DNA of 13,760 bases from Actinidia chinensis (taxonomy: Eukaryota; Streptophyta; Magnoliopsida; Ericales; Actinidiaceae), in assembly GCA_009663005.1 (NCBI GenBank), contig VIGQ01001594.1, positions 15,001 to 28,760 of the forward strand. The letters are read 5' to 3'. Made by a program: the position numbers and the translations under genes. Each line of letters begins with the position of its first letter. The first letter of the stretch is position 1. Shown piece after piece: positions 1-7,919 of the stretch. The notes beneath the pieces are model-generated. The model made no database searches, was not told the origin of the DNA, and saw only the letters and a list, made by a program, of their open reading frames with translations.

Positions 1-133
1 CCAGGCACCACCTTATCGACGATCTATTGATCCAACACCGATAGGACCTATCAGCTATGAATCAAGTTAGAAGAGTTCGGCTATGTCATGTCCTTTCCTT
101 CCCCTTTTTTTCATGTGATCCCACAATCCAGAA

Positions 134-284
134 TCAGTTAACATCCCAGCCATATTCTGCATTTCCACCTGATATTCCCTCTCTTCCACAGCACTCCCCC
201 AAAGAAGAAGAAAATCTTAGGAAAGTTAGGATTGAGGGCTACATCAAGAAACTTCTGTGTCGCCAGTCTGATTTTGAACTGTAG
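134..284 (+). CDS. Possible terminal exon of an unrecognised host gene
   Basis: An open frame ends in TAG at 282-284 and encodes a tail of about 50 residues. It has a Pro/Ser-rich stretch (SAFPPDIPSLPQHSPKEEE) followed by a basic segment containing KVRIEGYIKKLLCRQ. The composition looks like a real protein C-terminus. A pyrimidine-rich stretch at 92-110 and an AG at 132-133 could form a 3' splice site, so I start the exon at 134; a second good acceptor lies at 190-191. A separate open frame runs from the left edge to about 76 and could be the preceding exon, with a possible GT donor at 75. The phases do not join cleanly and the implied intron is very short. I do not recognise the family. It could also be a chance frame of 75 codons (ATG at 57). 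Most of the gene would lie left of the window. Confidence 0.25.
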
Positions 285-627
285 CTCACCAAAGATTGAT
301 CTATTGTGTCTAAACAGTGGAACAATATACTGGCATGCCTTACATACCACCAGAGAGCAACACAAAAGGAACGAAGAGGAGGAAAATGAAAAGAGGAAGA
401 TGATGAGACAAAGTAAACTCTTGGTTTTGAAGACGGCAGGATTTAGTGTTGTACTCTTTGTTAGTTATTAGATGAATTTGTGGTAAGAATAGAATGGCAA
501 CAATTTTTTTTGGGTAGAAAATTTCCATATATATTGTGAGTTTCCATTCTTTTTGGTCCATCTTCATTCTTGGACCAACGGTCATTATAAGCCTATATGA
601 GTTCACTAGTGTGACGACACTTAGATA
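285..627. other. Non-coding flank, possible 3' UTR then AT-rich DNA
   Basis: This stretch follows the candidate stop codon. It is purine-rich on the + strand at 350-412, then becomes AT-rich. I see no canonical AATAAA close to the stop and no conserved protein in any frame; the short frames at 232-471 and 340-633 are low-complexity. Confidence 0.3.
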
Positions 628-783
628 GTGCATTTAGTTTAAAATTAACCAAATTTTTGTTTCAATGTTCTGTTTAATTTTTCATTTTTAGTTTTAAAAT
701 TTCAAATATTTCAATTTTAGCACCATTAAAATTCAAAAACATGCTAAGCTTATATGAAATCAAATCTCTAAACTAAACATGCC
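628..783. mobile_element. MITE-like candidate with short terminal inverted repeats
   Basis: The left end reads GTGCATTTAGTTT (628-640). The right end AAACTAAACATGCC (770-783) is nearly its reverse complement, with a one- to two-base difference. The interior is about 155 bp and very AT-rich, with self-complementary runs such as TTTTAGTTTTAAAATTT. Size, AT content and imperfect TIRs fit a small non-autonomous DNA transposon (MITE). I cannot see a convincing target-site duplication, so this remains a candidate. Confidence 0.3.
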
Positions 784-1061
784 AAATTGATATTTGCTAA
801 AAAGATAGACCCAACATTTAAGTAGGAGGTATGATGAGATCACAACTTTACGTATTTCTACTAATAAAATTCCCATTACTTAGGCTATTTTTGTACTATA
901 ATCTGTATTTTAGGTTTGTTGTAGTACAAATAGGATAAAGACATGGAGGATGAAAAAACAGTGTTAAAAACATGTTTTGAACCAAAGAAACTAGCGCAAA
1001 TTAAAAGACAAGGGAATTGGCGGAAAACTGAGCTAACAGAAAACTCACCGGGCAACCAAAC

Positions 1062-1270
1062 TCTGACCAGTCCAGAAAAGGAACAGAAAATTTAGCCTCA
1101 ATCCAGTTCAGGAAAGTCAGACCGGTCCAGAAAGTCCGACCGATCTGGAAAAATTGTCAGAAGCAATTTGCATAGAAAATTCGAATAGCGTCCAGAAGCT
1201 GAACCAGTCAAAGTCAAGGCGGCAGAAGAGTCCAAACCGGTTCAGGAAGTCCGACCGATCAAACTAGGCG
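1062..1270 (+). repeat. Cluster of GTCCGACC / ACCGGT motifs in LTR A U3
   Basis: A 26-bp block at 1122-1147 recurs at 1237-1262 with few changes; both contain CCGGT(C/T)CAG followed by GTCCGACCGATC. Palindromes GACCGGTC (1120-1127) and AACCGGTT (1235-1242) lie in the blocks. Related pieces (CTGACCAGTCCAG, CCAGTTCAGG, GGCGGTTCAG) fill the gaps. The cluster ends about 65 bp before the TATA box, where enhancer-type repeats of an LTR would be expected. Confidence 0.55.
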
Positions 1271-1334
1271 GTTCAGAGCAGTAACCAGTAGCTTTTGAGA
1301 TTTTTTCAAGTTTCCTATTCACAGCCTAAAAATC

Positions 1335-1342
1335 TATAAATA
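1335..1342 (+). promoter_or_regulatory. TATA box of LTR A
   Basis: TATAAATA is followed by a GC-richer stretch (AGGAGGGTCCGCC) and then T-rich sequence, the usual start of the R region in plant LTRs. Transcription would begin about 30 bp downstream, near 1370. Confidence 0.5.
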
Positions 1343-1570
1343 GGAGGGTCCGCCAAAGGACCAGGGGCTTTTACTTTTTGTTGTTGTTTAAAAAGAAAAA
1401 CTCTAAGATATAAGAAAGTTTGAATTGTGGAAAATCTTTTAGTCTTAAAAAGTTTTGTGTTCTTATTATATTTAGTAATTTTTCGTTCTTCGTTTTTATT
1501 CTTAAACACTTGCTAATTGTTTTTGAGTGAAATACATAAATGGAAGTAATACTTTATGTTTACTTTTAGC

Positions 1571-1752
1571 TTTTTTATCGCTTAATTTTACCGCTGTATT
1601 TACTTTGCCACCATTTTGGAGGAGATTTTACCTCCATCTCGGTTGGTTTTATGATTTCTTTTATTGCTTAATGTACAGCTTATTTACTTTTGCCACCATT
1701 TTGGACGGTTCTACACTCAATCTCGTGGTTTTATACTTATTTTATTGCTTAA
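1571..1752 (+). repeat. Two-and-a-bit-copy tandem repeat, about 85-bp period
   Basis: Units start near 1571 and 1657, with a partial third at 1741. Shared landmarks are TTATTGCTTAA, TATTTACTTTGCCACC and ATTTTGGA. The best-matched segment is 1596-1620 against 1681-1705. The tandem copies explain the open frame at 1527-1850, which is not a gene. Confidence 0.6.
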
Positions 1753-1772
1753 GTACTAATTGTCAAGTAATT

Positions 1773-1892
1773 CAAGGGGGAAAAATGGGGAAAAAAAACA
1801 GGAAAAAAAAAAAAGATGGAAGGCGGACAAGAAAAGTATGGAGAGGATAAAAGCGGAAGAAGAAAAAAAAAAACATCACAAAAAAAAGCGGT
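1773..1892 (+). repeat. Long polypurine stretch
   Basis: About 120 bp is almost entirely A and G on the + strand, with only scattered pyrimidines, including runs such as GGGGGAAAAATGGGG and several A-tracts. It lies inside LTR A. It is too long and too interior to be a simple priming tract. Confidence 0.5.
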
Positions 1893-2450
1893 TTGATCTA
1901 AAATACAAAGTTTTAATTTAATCTTAGATAAACTAGTTCTTTTTCTCTGCACAAATAAAGGTTGTTTTCAAATTGGCCAATACTAATACAAAGATCAATA
2001 CTGTAATTGTATTAAATCTAAGAGGATGTATAACAAGATTCCTGTTATAACTGATTAACTAATACTTAGATAAATTGCATTTAAGGGTTTGAAATTATAA
2101 TTCAATTATCATTCATAAATATATTTTAAATACAAAGTAATTTTATTGACAAAAGCTTTCTAATCAAAATTAATTTTACCTTGAATATTGATGGAAGTAC
2201 AAGAGAGAAGGAATGCACTAGAAGCTAAAGGAGAAAGAAAAAATCAGGATTTAGATCAATGCCATTCTTTACTTTTTAACAATTAACTAATCAAACTTAC
2301 AAACTTTTTAAAACCAACACAACTTTTACAACTTTAATTTAACACAAGTATATTTATAATTATAACTGTGAAACAATTTTCTTGTGGATTCGATCTCGGA
2401 CTTCCGAGTAAAAATGCTGCTCCTGTGGCTCTTACCTTAAGAGATAAAAA

Positions 2451-2765
2451 AATATAAACAGAAACGACATTTAAACCCCGTAGAGGGTTAAGCAATACTT
2501 GGCAAAAATGAGGAAGGACTAGCCCAGCTAACGCCAAACATCCGAGCTTGGGACCATAATCTTTGCCAGGTATACTTTGTAGATAAGAAGAATTAAAATG
2601 CCAAAAGAGATAAGTCTCATGCACATGAGCTAAAAATAGACTGAAGTTATTATGTGCAAGCCCAAAAAAGGAATAGTACTTACAAGTTCGAACAAGGTAA
2701 AAAAAAAAAAAAAAAAAAAAAAAATCAAAAAAGAGGCACATCAATGCTCGGGAAGGGGATCCTAG
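2451..2765. other. Interval with a 26-base A-tract, no gene recognised
   Basis: This interval separates the U5-like end of LTR A from the minus-strand pseudogene. An uninterrupted A run occupies 2699-2724. The minus-strand frame that crosses the interval (2334-2804) reads through the homopolymer and has no recognisable domain. On the minus strand this would be the 3' flank of the pseudogene that ends near 2766. Confidence 0.35.
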
Positions 2766-4487
2766 GACTACATCTTCCCCAGCTCCTCCGTGACTCCTTT
2801 CCACAAACTCTCCACGATAGCTCTCCCAGCTTAATCTGTGAGGTCGGCAGCATTCTGGTGGAACCGAGGCACGACAAAATCAGCAGCGTCCTCAGCCCGG
2901 GGTTGGTTCATATACTCCATCTTGTCACGCTGGCAGGATTAGAGGCAAATAGGGGTACAGGGATCAGGGTAACGTCAGAAGAGGAAGAAGCGCTGGGCCC
3001 AATGCCTAGGTATCGTGTTTAGGATTCCACAAGCTCGGCGACTTGTCCTTATTAATTGTCCCCTAATTGGATGACCCCCTATTCAAGACTCGCTCATAAA
3101 ACTAGGTCACATGCCACTGATTGAAGCTAAATGAGTCTAGCCGTAGTAGAACAAACTTTATAGTTCGACGAGCTTGGCACTAGGGTAGTCGATAGCTAGC
3201 ATCCCAGGCTTGCTAGTAGGTAGCCAAATCTCCTTAGTTGCCTTGACAGTAGCAGTACAAGCTTCACCTTTTTTTGGGCCTGTCTAAAGCTCAACAGGAC
3301 TGATCCTTATGCGGTCGCCACAAGGCAATGCCCTCTAAAGGCTCTACACAAGGACAAAAATGACAATAGAAATATTTTATTTTTAGACACAATTGGTCGG
3401 CACAAATGGTTAGAGGAGATGGATGGTTGTTCGAGCTTGAGATGAGATGGTAAGAGGAGGCTCGAACGCAAGAATCACCTGCCGCGATTCTACTTCCAAC
3501 ACGAGCTAGGCAGAGTCCTCCTCTCTCCCGGTACCAAGGAATCCAATGAGAAAAGAGTTCCCGCTTCCTTGACTGGGAATAAGACAATAGGTTGGTGCAC
3601 GCTGGGATCATTCTCTAGAACTTTTTTAGACTAAAGGTGTCACGACTATGGAGCTCAGCCCTCGATGCATAGGAGAGCAAACTAACCCCTATCAAACGTT
3701 CCTGGCCCTAAGCATAATTGTGTGGTAGTAGATCAGCTCATAGTCGAGAAGATCAGAAACGTCCCTAGAAGACTTCTATTGTTCGTAGCGCTTGGATGGT
3801 TACTCGGCACTATCTAGAGCTGAAGAACACGAACCGGATCGTTGAAATATACCAGGAAGACAACAGAAATAACAGATCAGTGATTCGACATAGAGAAAAA
3901 GTATTCAAATTATGAAAAACACGGAATCAACAAAATAAACTTAATATCGAGAAAACATCCGTTATACCTCGGGAATGACCAAAGGCCATCATCCCTTGCC
4001 CGGAACTCCCAACCTCCCAAAATCCAGACAACGTCGTCAAGAAACAAATCTTTATCTGGGCTACTGGTGGCCAACCTCGTTTATGGCTGGTTGGGATTCC
4101 TCAGGCGCTAATAATGATTACTCTCATAGAAGGTGCCAGCCTTCTTCAGTATAACTACGATATATATATGCAAAAGATCCGCGTGACTGAAAGCGTCTCC
4201 ATTAGGGAATCACATGTGTCCACCGTACATGGGACGATTCCAGAAGAAGATTTACGGATGCCCACCTAAAGGTAAGCCGAGCCAAGCGCACCACTACCCT
4301 CCTTAGTAGCGAATGGATGGCGAATCAAATGGGATTGCAGTCCATATTTGCACCTTCTTACTACATGGGGAATATCGTTCGGCCTGGGATGCTCTATTGT
4401 AACATCTGTGGGGATGCCATAATTGGCCGTGAACTTGTCTAAACCTGCATCATCATGGACCAATAGCTGAGCTCGGTTCAACTCCAT
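2766..4487 (-). pseudogene. Decayed 'transposase (putative) gypsy type' / gag-like gene with probable introns
   Basis: Coding-like blocks follow each other on the minus strand in several frames. The N-terminal block (4487-4266) starts MELNRAQLL and contains LDKFTANYGIPTDVTIEHP, resembling the plant 'transposase (putative) gypsy type' family, which usually has a tyrosine/IP/dv pattern here. The next block (about 4060-3965) is open for 33 codons and carries SPDKDLFLDDVVWILGGWEF. After a likely intron come blocks with DLLDYELIYYHTIMLRARNV (about 3745-3670), GPKKGEACTATVK (about 3275-3150) and a C-terminal block with AEDAADFVVPRF and AIVESLWKGVTEELGKM (about 2935-2766). Stops and frameshifts separate the blocks, so no product is expected. 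The interval is GC-richer than its flanks. Such genes occur as gag-like or additional ORFs of plant Ty3/gypsy (Tat-type) elements; the family call is from pattern recognition only. Confidence 0.5.
3820..3967 (-). other. Probable intron inside the gypsy-type pseudogene
   Basis: Read on the minus strand, the open block ending in FPR is followed by GTATAACGG (donor at 3967). The sequence then turns AT-rich for about 150 bp and ends in a pyrimidine-rich GTTCTTCAG (acceptor at 3820-3821). Composition drops sharply from the exon-like blocks on both sides. A second pyrimidine-rich AT segment ending in TGTGTAG near 3344 may be another intron. Confidence 0.4.
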
Positions 4488-4676
4488 ATTTTGGAAATAG
4501 AAGCAAGTTGGTTAGAATGAACTAGCCATCCATTTGTGATGAGCTTTTGGGACCAGATTCAGATATGCTCGACGAGAGCACCGGACTCTACCCTAACAAG
4601 ATTACTTACCAGTACAGGACAATCTATCAAAACCCTTTCTACTACTTTGAAACCCTTCTCAACAATAAGGAAGGGC
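4488..4676. other. Upstream region of the minus-strand pseudogene, no gene seen
   Basis: No conserved protein is recognised. A purine-rich patch, AATAAGGAAGGGCC (about 4663-4676), precedes a TG dinucleotide and could be the polypurine tract of the plus-strand LTR C. This is a weak call. Confidence 0.25.
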
Positions 4677-4738
4677 CTGAGCGACAACAACCATAGGGCC
4701 AATAATCATGCGAGGGCAACTCTAAGACGCGCAATGTT

Positions 4739-4771
4739 TGATCAGATATTTTTTGAAAATATATATGATCA
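4739..4771. repeat. 33-nt imperfect palindrome TGATCA...TGATCA
   Basis: TGATCA at both ends encloses ATATTTT on the left and GAAAATATAT on the right, giving a near-perfect hairpin with a tiny loop. It lies between the start of the minus-strand pseudogene and the TATA box of LTR C. Confidence 0.55.
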
Positions 4772-4870
4772 AGGATGGTGAACCTCAGTAGTCATTAGTA
4801 AAAACAAAGTCTACAATAATGGACGAAGTAGCCAAAAATCGAAAAGTCGCAAGCACGCGCTGAAACGCGT

Positions 4871-4878
4871 TATAAAAG
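4871..4878 (+). promoter_or_regulatory. TATA box of LTR C
   Basis: TATAAAAG stands directly after a GC-rich segment (CACGCGCTGAAACGCG) and about 90 bp before the GACCGTCGGAG motif, the usual spacing in plant LTRs. Confidence 0.5.
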
Positions 4879-5170
4879 GAAACACTGTTTCTCAGGAGAT
4901 ACGTGCAACCTACTAGCCTAAACATACATACATTTCGCCCTAAGATCTCTAGATGACTAACTTGACCGTCGGAGAGCCATTTCTGCAGAATCATAGCATC
5001 CGAGGGACGGTCTTACTATTGCTGGTGTTGTGCACAGCCTAGGACAATTGGAACGGTTAAATCGGGTGAAGAGGTTGAAGTTACCTACGGCAGTCATGAT
5101 CAGCCGGAGTGTCGATCTTCGATTACTCTCCTCTCACCTACAAAATATAACCCCACACGCAAAGTATTTT

Positions 5171-5378
5171 CAAAAAATGCCGTTAGAGAATGAAAAATTG
5201 AGTCACAGTTTCATATTATTCTGTTTTAGTGAAAATAATTTTTAGATTTAAAGATACTTTTTTAATATTTTTTAGAAAATATTTATTTTGTGAAAAAACT
5301 TTCATGATCTTCAACTAGATAACTTTTTTTAAAACCATTTTGCAAATCTGAATCTTAAAAGGAAAATGCTAAAAGAAG
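5171..5378. other. AT-rich interval between LTR C and LTR1
   Basis: This interval is very AT-rich with T-runs and no coding signal. It lacks a polypurine tract next to LTR1, so it does not look like the internal end of the LTR1 element. Confidence 0.3.
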
Positions 5379-5720
5379 CCTGATTGCATAATTTGTTTAA
5401 TTGTGTATTTTTATCATATATTGGACTTATAGGCGTGTTTGACTCCATTATAGGTTTATATTGATAAAAGTAAAGAATTGAAGCCATAAAAGTACAATGG
5501 AGTGTAGACACGCATATCGAGAACTGTTGCCGAAAACTATCTTAAAGAAGAATTTTTATTTGAATCTCGAAACAGAATGGAAGATGCAGCATTGGAAAGA
5601 TCTCGTGAAATTATGCAAAGTCATGTCTAACGAGTATCGCGAGAATTAGACTCCGAGAGTTCCAAAACGGAGTATGAAGAAGAAGAGAAAAAGTCAAAGA
5701 AGGCTCAGATTACACTGAGC

Positions 5721-6030
5721 GTTCGAACGCCCCAGCAAAGGAGGAAACCAACTTTTGAACGCCAAGAAGAAAATAGGAATGGGTGTTCGAATGCCCTTTC
5801 TTACAGTTCGAAATATGCGAGGGCCGAAAGTTGGATTTTTGCCTAAGCATTCGAACTCCCTTACTTACCGTTCGAAACATGTGAGGCCTAAAAAATGGAT
5901 TTTATAACTGAGGCGTTCAAATGCGGATTGAAGAACAAAATGGGCATTCAAATGCCAAGAGGAACAATTCTAGAAATTTCACTTGGAGTTCGATCCTGGT
6001 TTGAAGAACAAATTGGGGCGTTCGAACGCC
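5721..6030 (+). repeat. GTTCGAAC palindrome array in LTR1
   Basis: Perfect TTCGAA cores start at 5722, 5786, 5807, 5850, 5871 and 6021, several within the longer palindrome GCGTTCGAACGC. Decayed copies with TTTGAACGCC, GTTCAAATGC or GTTCGATCC occur near 5755, 5915, 5946 and 5989. Part of the array is a direct duplication with a 64-bp period (5785-5848 and 5849-5914). Confidence 0.75.
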
Positions 6031-6462
6031 CAGGCTGAACTAAAAGTTTCCTAATCCATTTAGGACTCGAATTGGAGAGTCTATTATTACTCGTTTATAT
6101 TTTTAGGGTTTTTAGGGTTTTTATCAGCCTCTTAGCTTACACTTTATAGTTTTTCATATATTTATTTAATTTTTGTAATCGTATATTTACTTTAAGATTT
6201 CCTTAATTTTATTTTACAATTTTGTTTATTACCCGATTCTTACTTTTAATTCAAGTTCTTTAATTCAATTCAATCGTTTTTAGATTTTGTTCATTATTAT
6301 GCATTCAATACTGAGTTATTGAATTTTTTAATTCATGAGTGCTAGTTTTTCTTACTTGGAATCGATTATGAGTGTCAATCGGGGATCGAGATGAACAATG
6401 GGGTAATTATTTTTACCATAATCTTTCTAATTTTTATTCTTCTTCTTTCACCACGAAATATC

Positions 6463-6622
6463 TTCGAAAATTTGAGAGTCTATTATGTTCGATAACATTC
6501 TTTTTATCTTTCGATCGATGATGCATTCTTAACAGATAAATAAGCAGATTTTTATTTATCTTCAAATTTGGAAAGTCCCTATTATGTTCGCTAACATTCT
6601 TGTGATCGAATCGATGATTCAC
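6463..6622 (+). repeat. Tandem repeat of about 97-99 bp in LTR1
   Basis: Two units share TTTGAGAGTC / TTTGGAAAGTC, then TATTATGTTCG(A/C)TAACATTCTT and a following (T)CGATGAT. Unit landmarks are at 6481 and 6580. The same pair occurs in LTR2 at 8258 and 8353, so the duplication predates the copies. Confidence 0.6.
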
Positions 6623-7063
6623 TACCATAATCATCACAAACAATCTTTTAGAGGTGAAGTAAGTAGAATCCTTTGGTTTTTAATGTAATCTCTTTTCGAA
6701 TTCGAGACCCACGACGTATTCGACGGATTTGAGTATAATATGCCCTCTATTGCATTCTGAGACAGGTCATTGTTTGGATCAATCAATTCTGAATTCTTTT
6801 TAATATCAAGTTCAATCATTTTTCATTACTTTTCTTACCTTAGATTTAGTTGGAAATCATCAAACCCGAAATCAGATATTTTTTTTCTATTTTTTGAAGT
6901 ATAAGTAGAATTTTGTGAGAATTGGCATCGAAGTGGTTTTAGTGTCTTGTGTCTACATTGGCACCTGTTTCTTTGTGGGATCGATACTCGTACTTCAAGT
7001 TTTTAACTACTTTTCGGCGACTCGTACACTTGCGGATAAAAATTCACCTCTGAGAGTGAATCA

Positions 7064-7235
7064 AAACCCAGTGGGCTTTGTTTAAGGTATGGAAATGTGC
7101 AAAAAAGTATATAGAAAAGTGTGAAAAGTGTATAGGAATATATGAAAGTGTATTAAAAAATATGAAAAATATAACGAAAATCAAATTTTTTTTGTCATTT
7201 TGTACTTTTTATTGGAAGCCCAATAGCAAAAAAAC
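7064..7235. other. AT-rich spacer between LTR1 and LTR2
   Basis: Short irregular repeats of GTGTATA(G)GAA and TATGAAA type occur at 7100-7180. No PBS follows LTR1 and no PPT precedes LTR2. The spacer is therefore probably target DNA or older repeat sequence, not element interior. Confidence 0.4.
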
Positions 7236-7467
7236 TGATTGGACTGTCATAATTGTAGTCCAACGCCGTTAACGACCTAAGGTTGGCGCCCTACTTAGTT
7301 TAATTATGTATTTTTATTTTATCATATATTGCCCTTATAGGCGTGTTTTGAGTTCATTGTAGGTTGTATAATTGATAAAGGCGGAAGAATTTTGAAACCA
7401 TAAAAGTAACAACCACGGTGTAAGAAGAAGAGGAGAAAAACTCAAAAAAGATTCAGATTACAATTGA

Positions 7468-7655
7468 GTCGTCTCGAACGCCCAAGCAAAGGAGGAAACC
7501 AGCTTTCGAACGCCAAGAAGAAAAAAGGAGCCTGAGCGTTCGAACCTATATCTTACAGTTCACCCATGCCGAGAGTTAAAAATAACTATTTTTTCCTTAG
7601 CGTTCGAACACCAAGAAGACACGTTCAGAAATTGTGAAGACCGTTTCGAACGCCC
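7468..7655 (+). repeat. GTTCGAAC palindrome array in LTR2
   Basis: TTCGAA cores start at 7505, 7539, 7603 and 7645, with broken copies at 7473 (CTCGAACGCCC), 7558 (GTTCACC) and 7622 (CGTTCAGAA). The units are separated by the same A/G-rich linkers (CAAAGGAGGAAACC, CCAAGAAGA) seen in LTR1 and LTR3. Confidence 0.7.
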
Positions 7656-7911
7656 AGAAAAGCAAAGGATAAAGCGATTCGTACTCTAGCAGAATCCAGT
7701 CCTTGGTATTTGGGCCATAACTTTTTACTTCTCCGATATTCATTGAGCTAATTTTTTTGACGCAATGGAAAGAAGTTAAATGATATGATTCGTCTCTAAT
7801 AAGCATTGGCTTATTCGATCTTCTAAAGTAGTTAAAATAGAGATCCCAACCTACTGACATTAGGAAGTTTTGAAGTTGGCTAATCCTATTAGGAATCTAA
7901 TTTTTATTGCC

Positions 7912-7919
7912 TATAAATA
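7912..7919 (+). promoter_or_regulatory. TATA box of LTR2
   Basis: TATAAATA follows TTTTTATTGCC and lies about 260 bp after the last palindrome. The downstream TTTAGGGTTTATTTAGCC matches LTR1 (TTTTAGGGTTTTTATCAGCC), showing that this is the promoter region of the family. Confidence 0.55.

Larger units (their letters stand above)
893..2450 (+). mobile_element. LTR-like unit (LTR A), Ty3/gypsy type, boundaries uncertain
   Basis: The order of signals resembles a plant LTR read on the + strand: a U3-like part with a CpG-containing repeat cluster (1062-1270), a TATA box (1335-1342), a transcribed AT-rich part with a tandem repeat (1571-1752), and a U5-like end at 2384-2450. That end contains TGTGGATTCGATCTCGG, a form common at the 3' end of LTRs in this group of plant Ty3/gypsy elements. 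The comparable stretch in LTR2 is at about 8798-8830. I see no primer-binding site after 2450, so this is a solo, truncated or disrupted LTR. The sequence is not visibly homologous to LTR1-3 over its length; the similarity is in architecture. The left edge at 893 is placed by analogy only. Confidence 0.45.
4677..5170 (+). mobile_element. LTR-like unit (LTR C), different family from LTR1-3
   Basis: The core is well supported. A TATA box (4871-4878) is followed at the right distance by an R-like stretch, and then ACTTGACCGTCGGAGAGCC (near 4959-4978), close to the ACTTGAGCGTCGGAG motif frequent in LTRs of plant Ty3/gypsy elements of the Tat group. The text CCGAGGGACGGTC follows near 5000. Ends are uncertain: the left end is set at a TG after a purine patch, and the right end at the switch to AT-rich sequence near 5160. 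No primer-binding site was found afterwards, so it is a 3' or solo LTR. Confidence 0.5.
5379..7063 (+). mobile_element. LTR1: 5'-truncated solo or orphan LTR of the Athila-like family
   Basis: Homology with LTR2 is clear from TTTAATTGTGTATTTTT (5396) onward: the 'TTATAGGCGTG...TTGATAAA...CATAAAAGTA' block, the GTTCGAAC array, the TATTATGTTCG repeats, the GAGACCCACGA block, and the 3' end CTCGTACACTTGCGG...GAGAGTGAATCA at 7063. About 60 bp found at the start of LTR2 is not recognisable, so the 5' end is truncated or diverged. It is not followed by a primer-binding site. Compared with LTR2 it carries an extra 64-bp unit in the palindrome array, lacks about 220 bp just upstream of the TATA region, and has TATTATTA where LTR2 has TATAAATA. 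Confidence 0.7.

Noticed and set aside
1527..1850. 107-codon plus-strand open frame with hydrophobic segments
   Set aside because: It is produced by the 85-bp tandem repeat followed by the purine tract. The repeated T-rich DNA yields Phe/Leu/Tyr-rich text that only imitates membrane segments.
2334..2804. 156-codon minus-strand open frame, the longest in the window
   Set aside because: It reads through the 26-base homopolymer and the U5-like end of LTR A, has no recognisable domain, and its first part is an alternative frame of the gypsy-type pseudogene.
2654..3022. 122-codon plus-strand open frame
   Set aside because: It starts before the A-tract (Lys run) and then lies antisense to the AEDAADFVVPRF block of the minus-strand gene.
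3291..3611. 106-codon minus-strand open frame as a separate gene
   Set aside because: It overlaps the gypsy-type pseudogene in another frame and crosses an AT-rich probable intron near 3344; no independent domain is visible.
5721..6030. CRISPR-like repeat array
   Set aside because: Units are short palindromes with irregular spacing and similar linkers, located in an LTR of plant DNA.
7078..7272. Small plus-strand frame with a Cys/Lys-rich product
   Set aside because: It comes from short AT-rich repeats of the spacer and runs into the LTR2 start.
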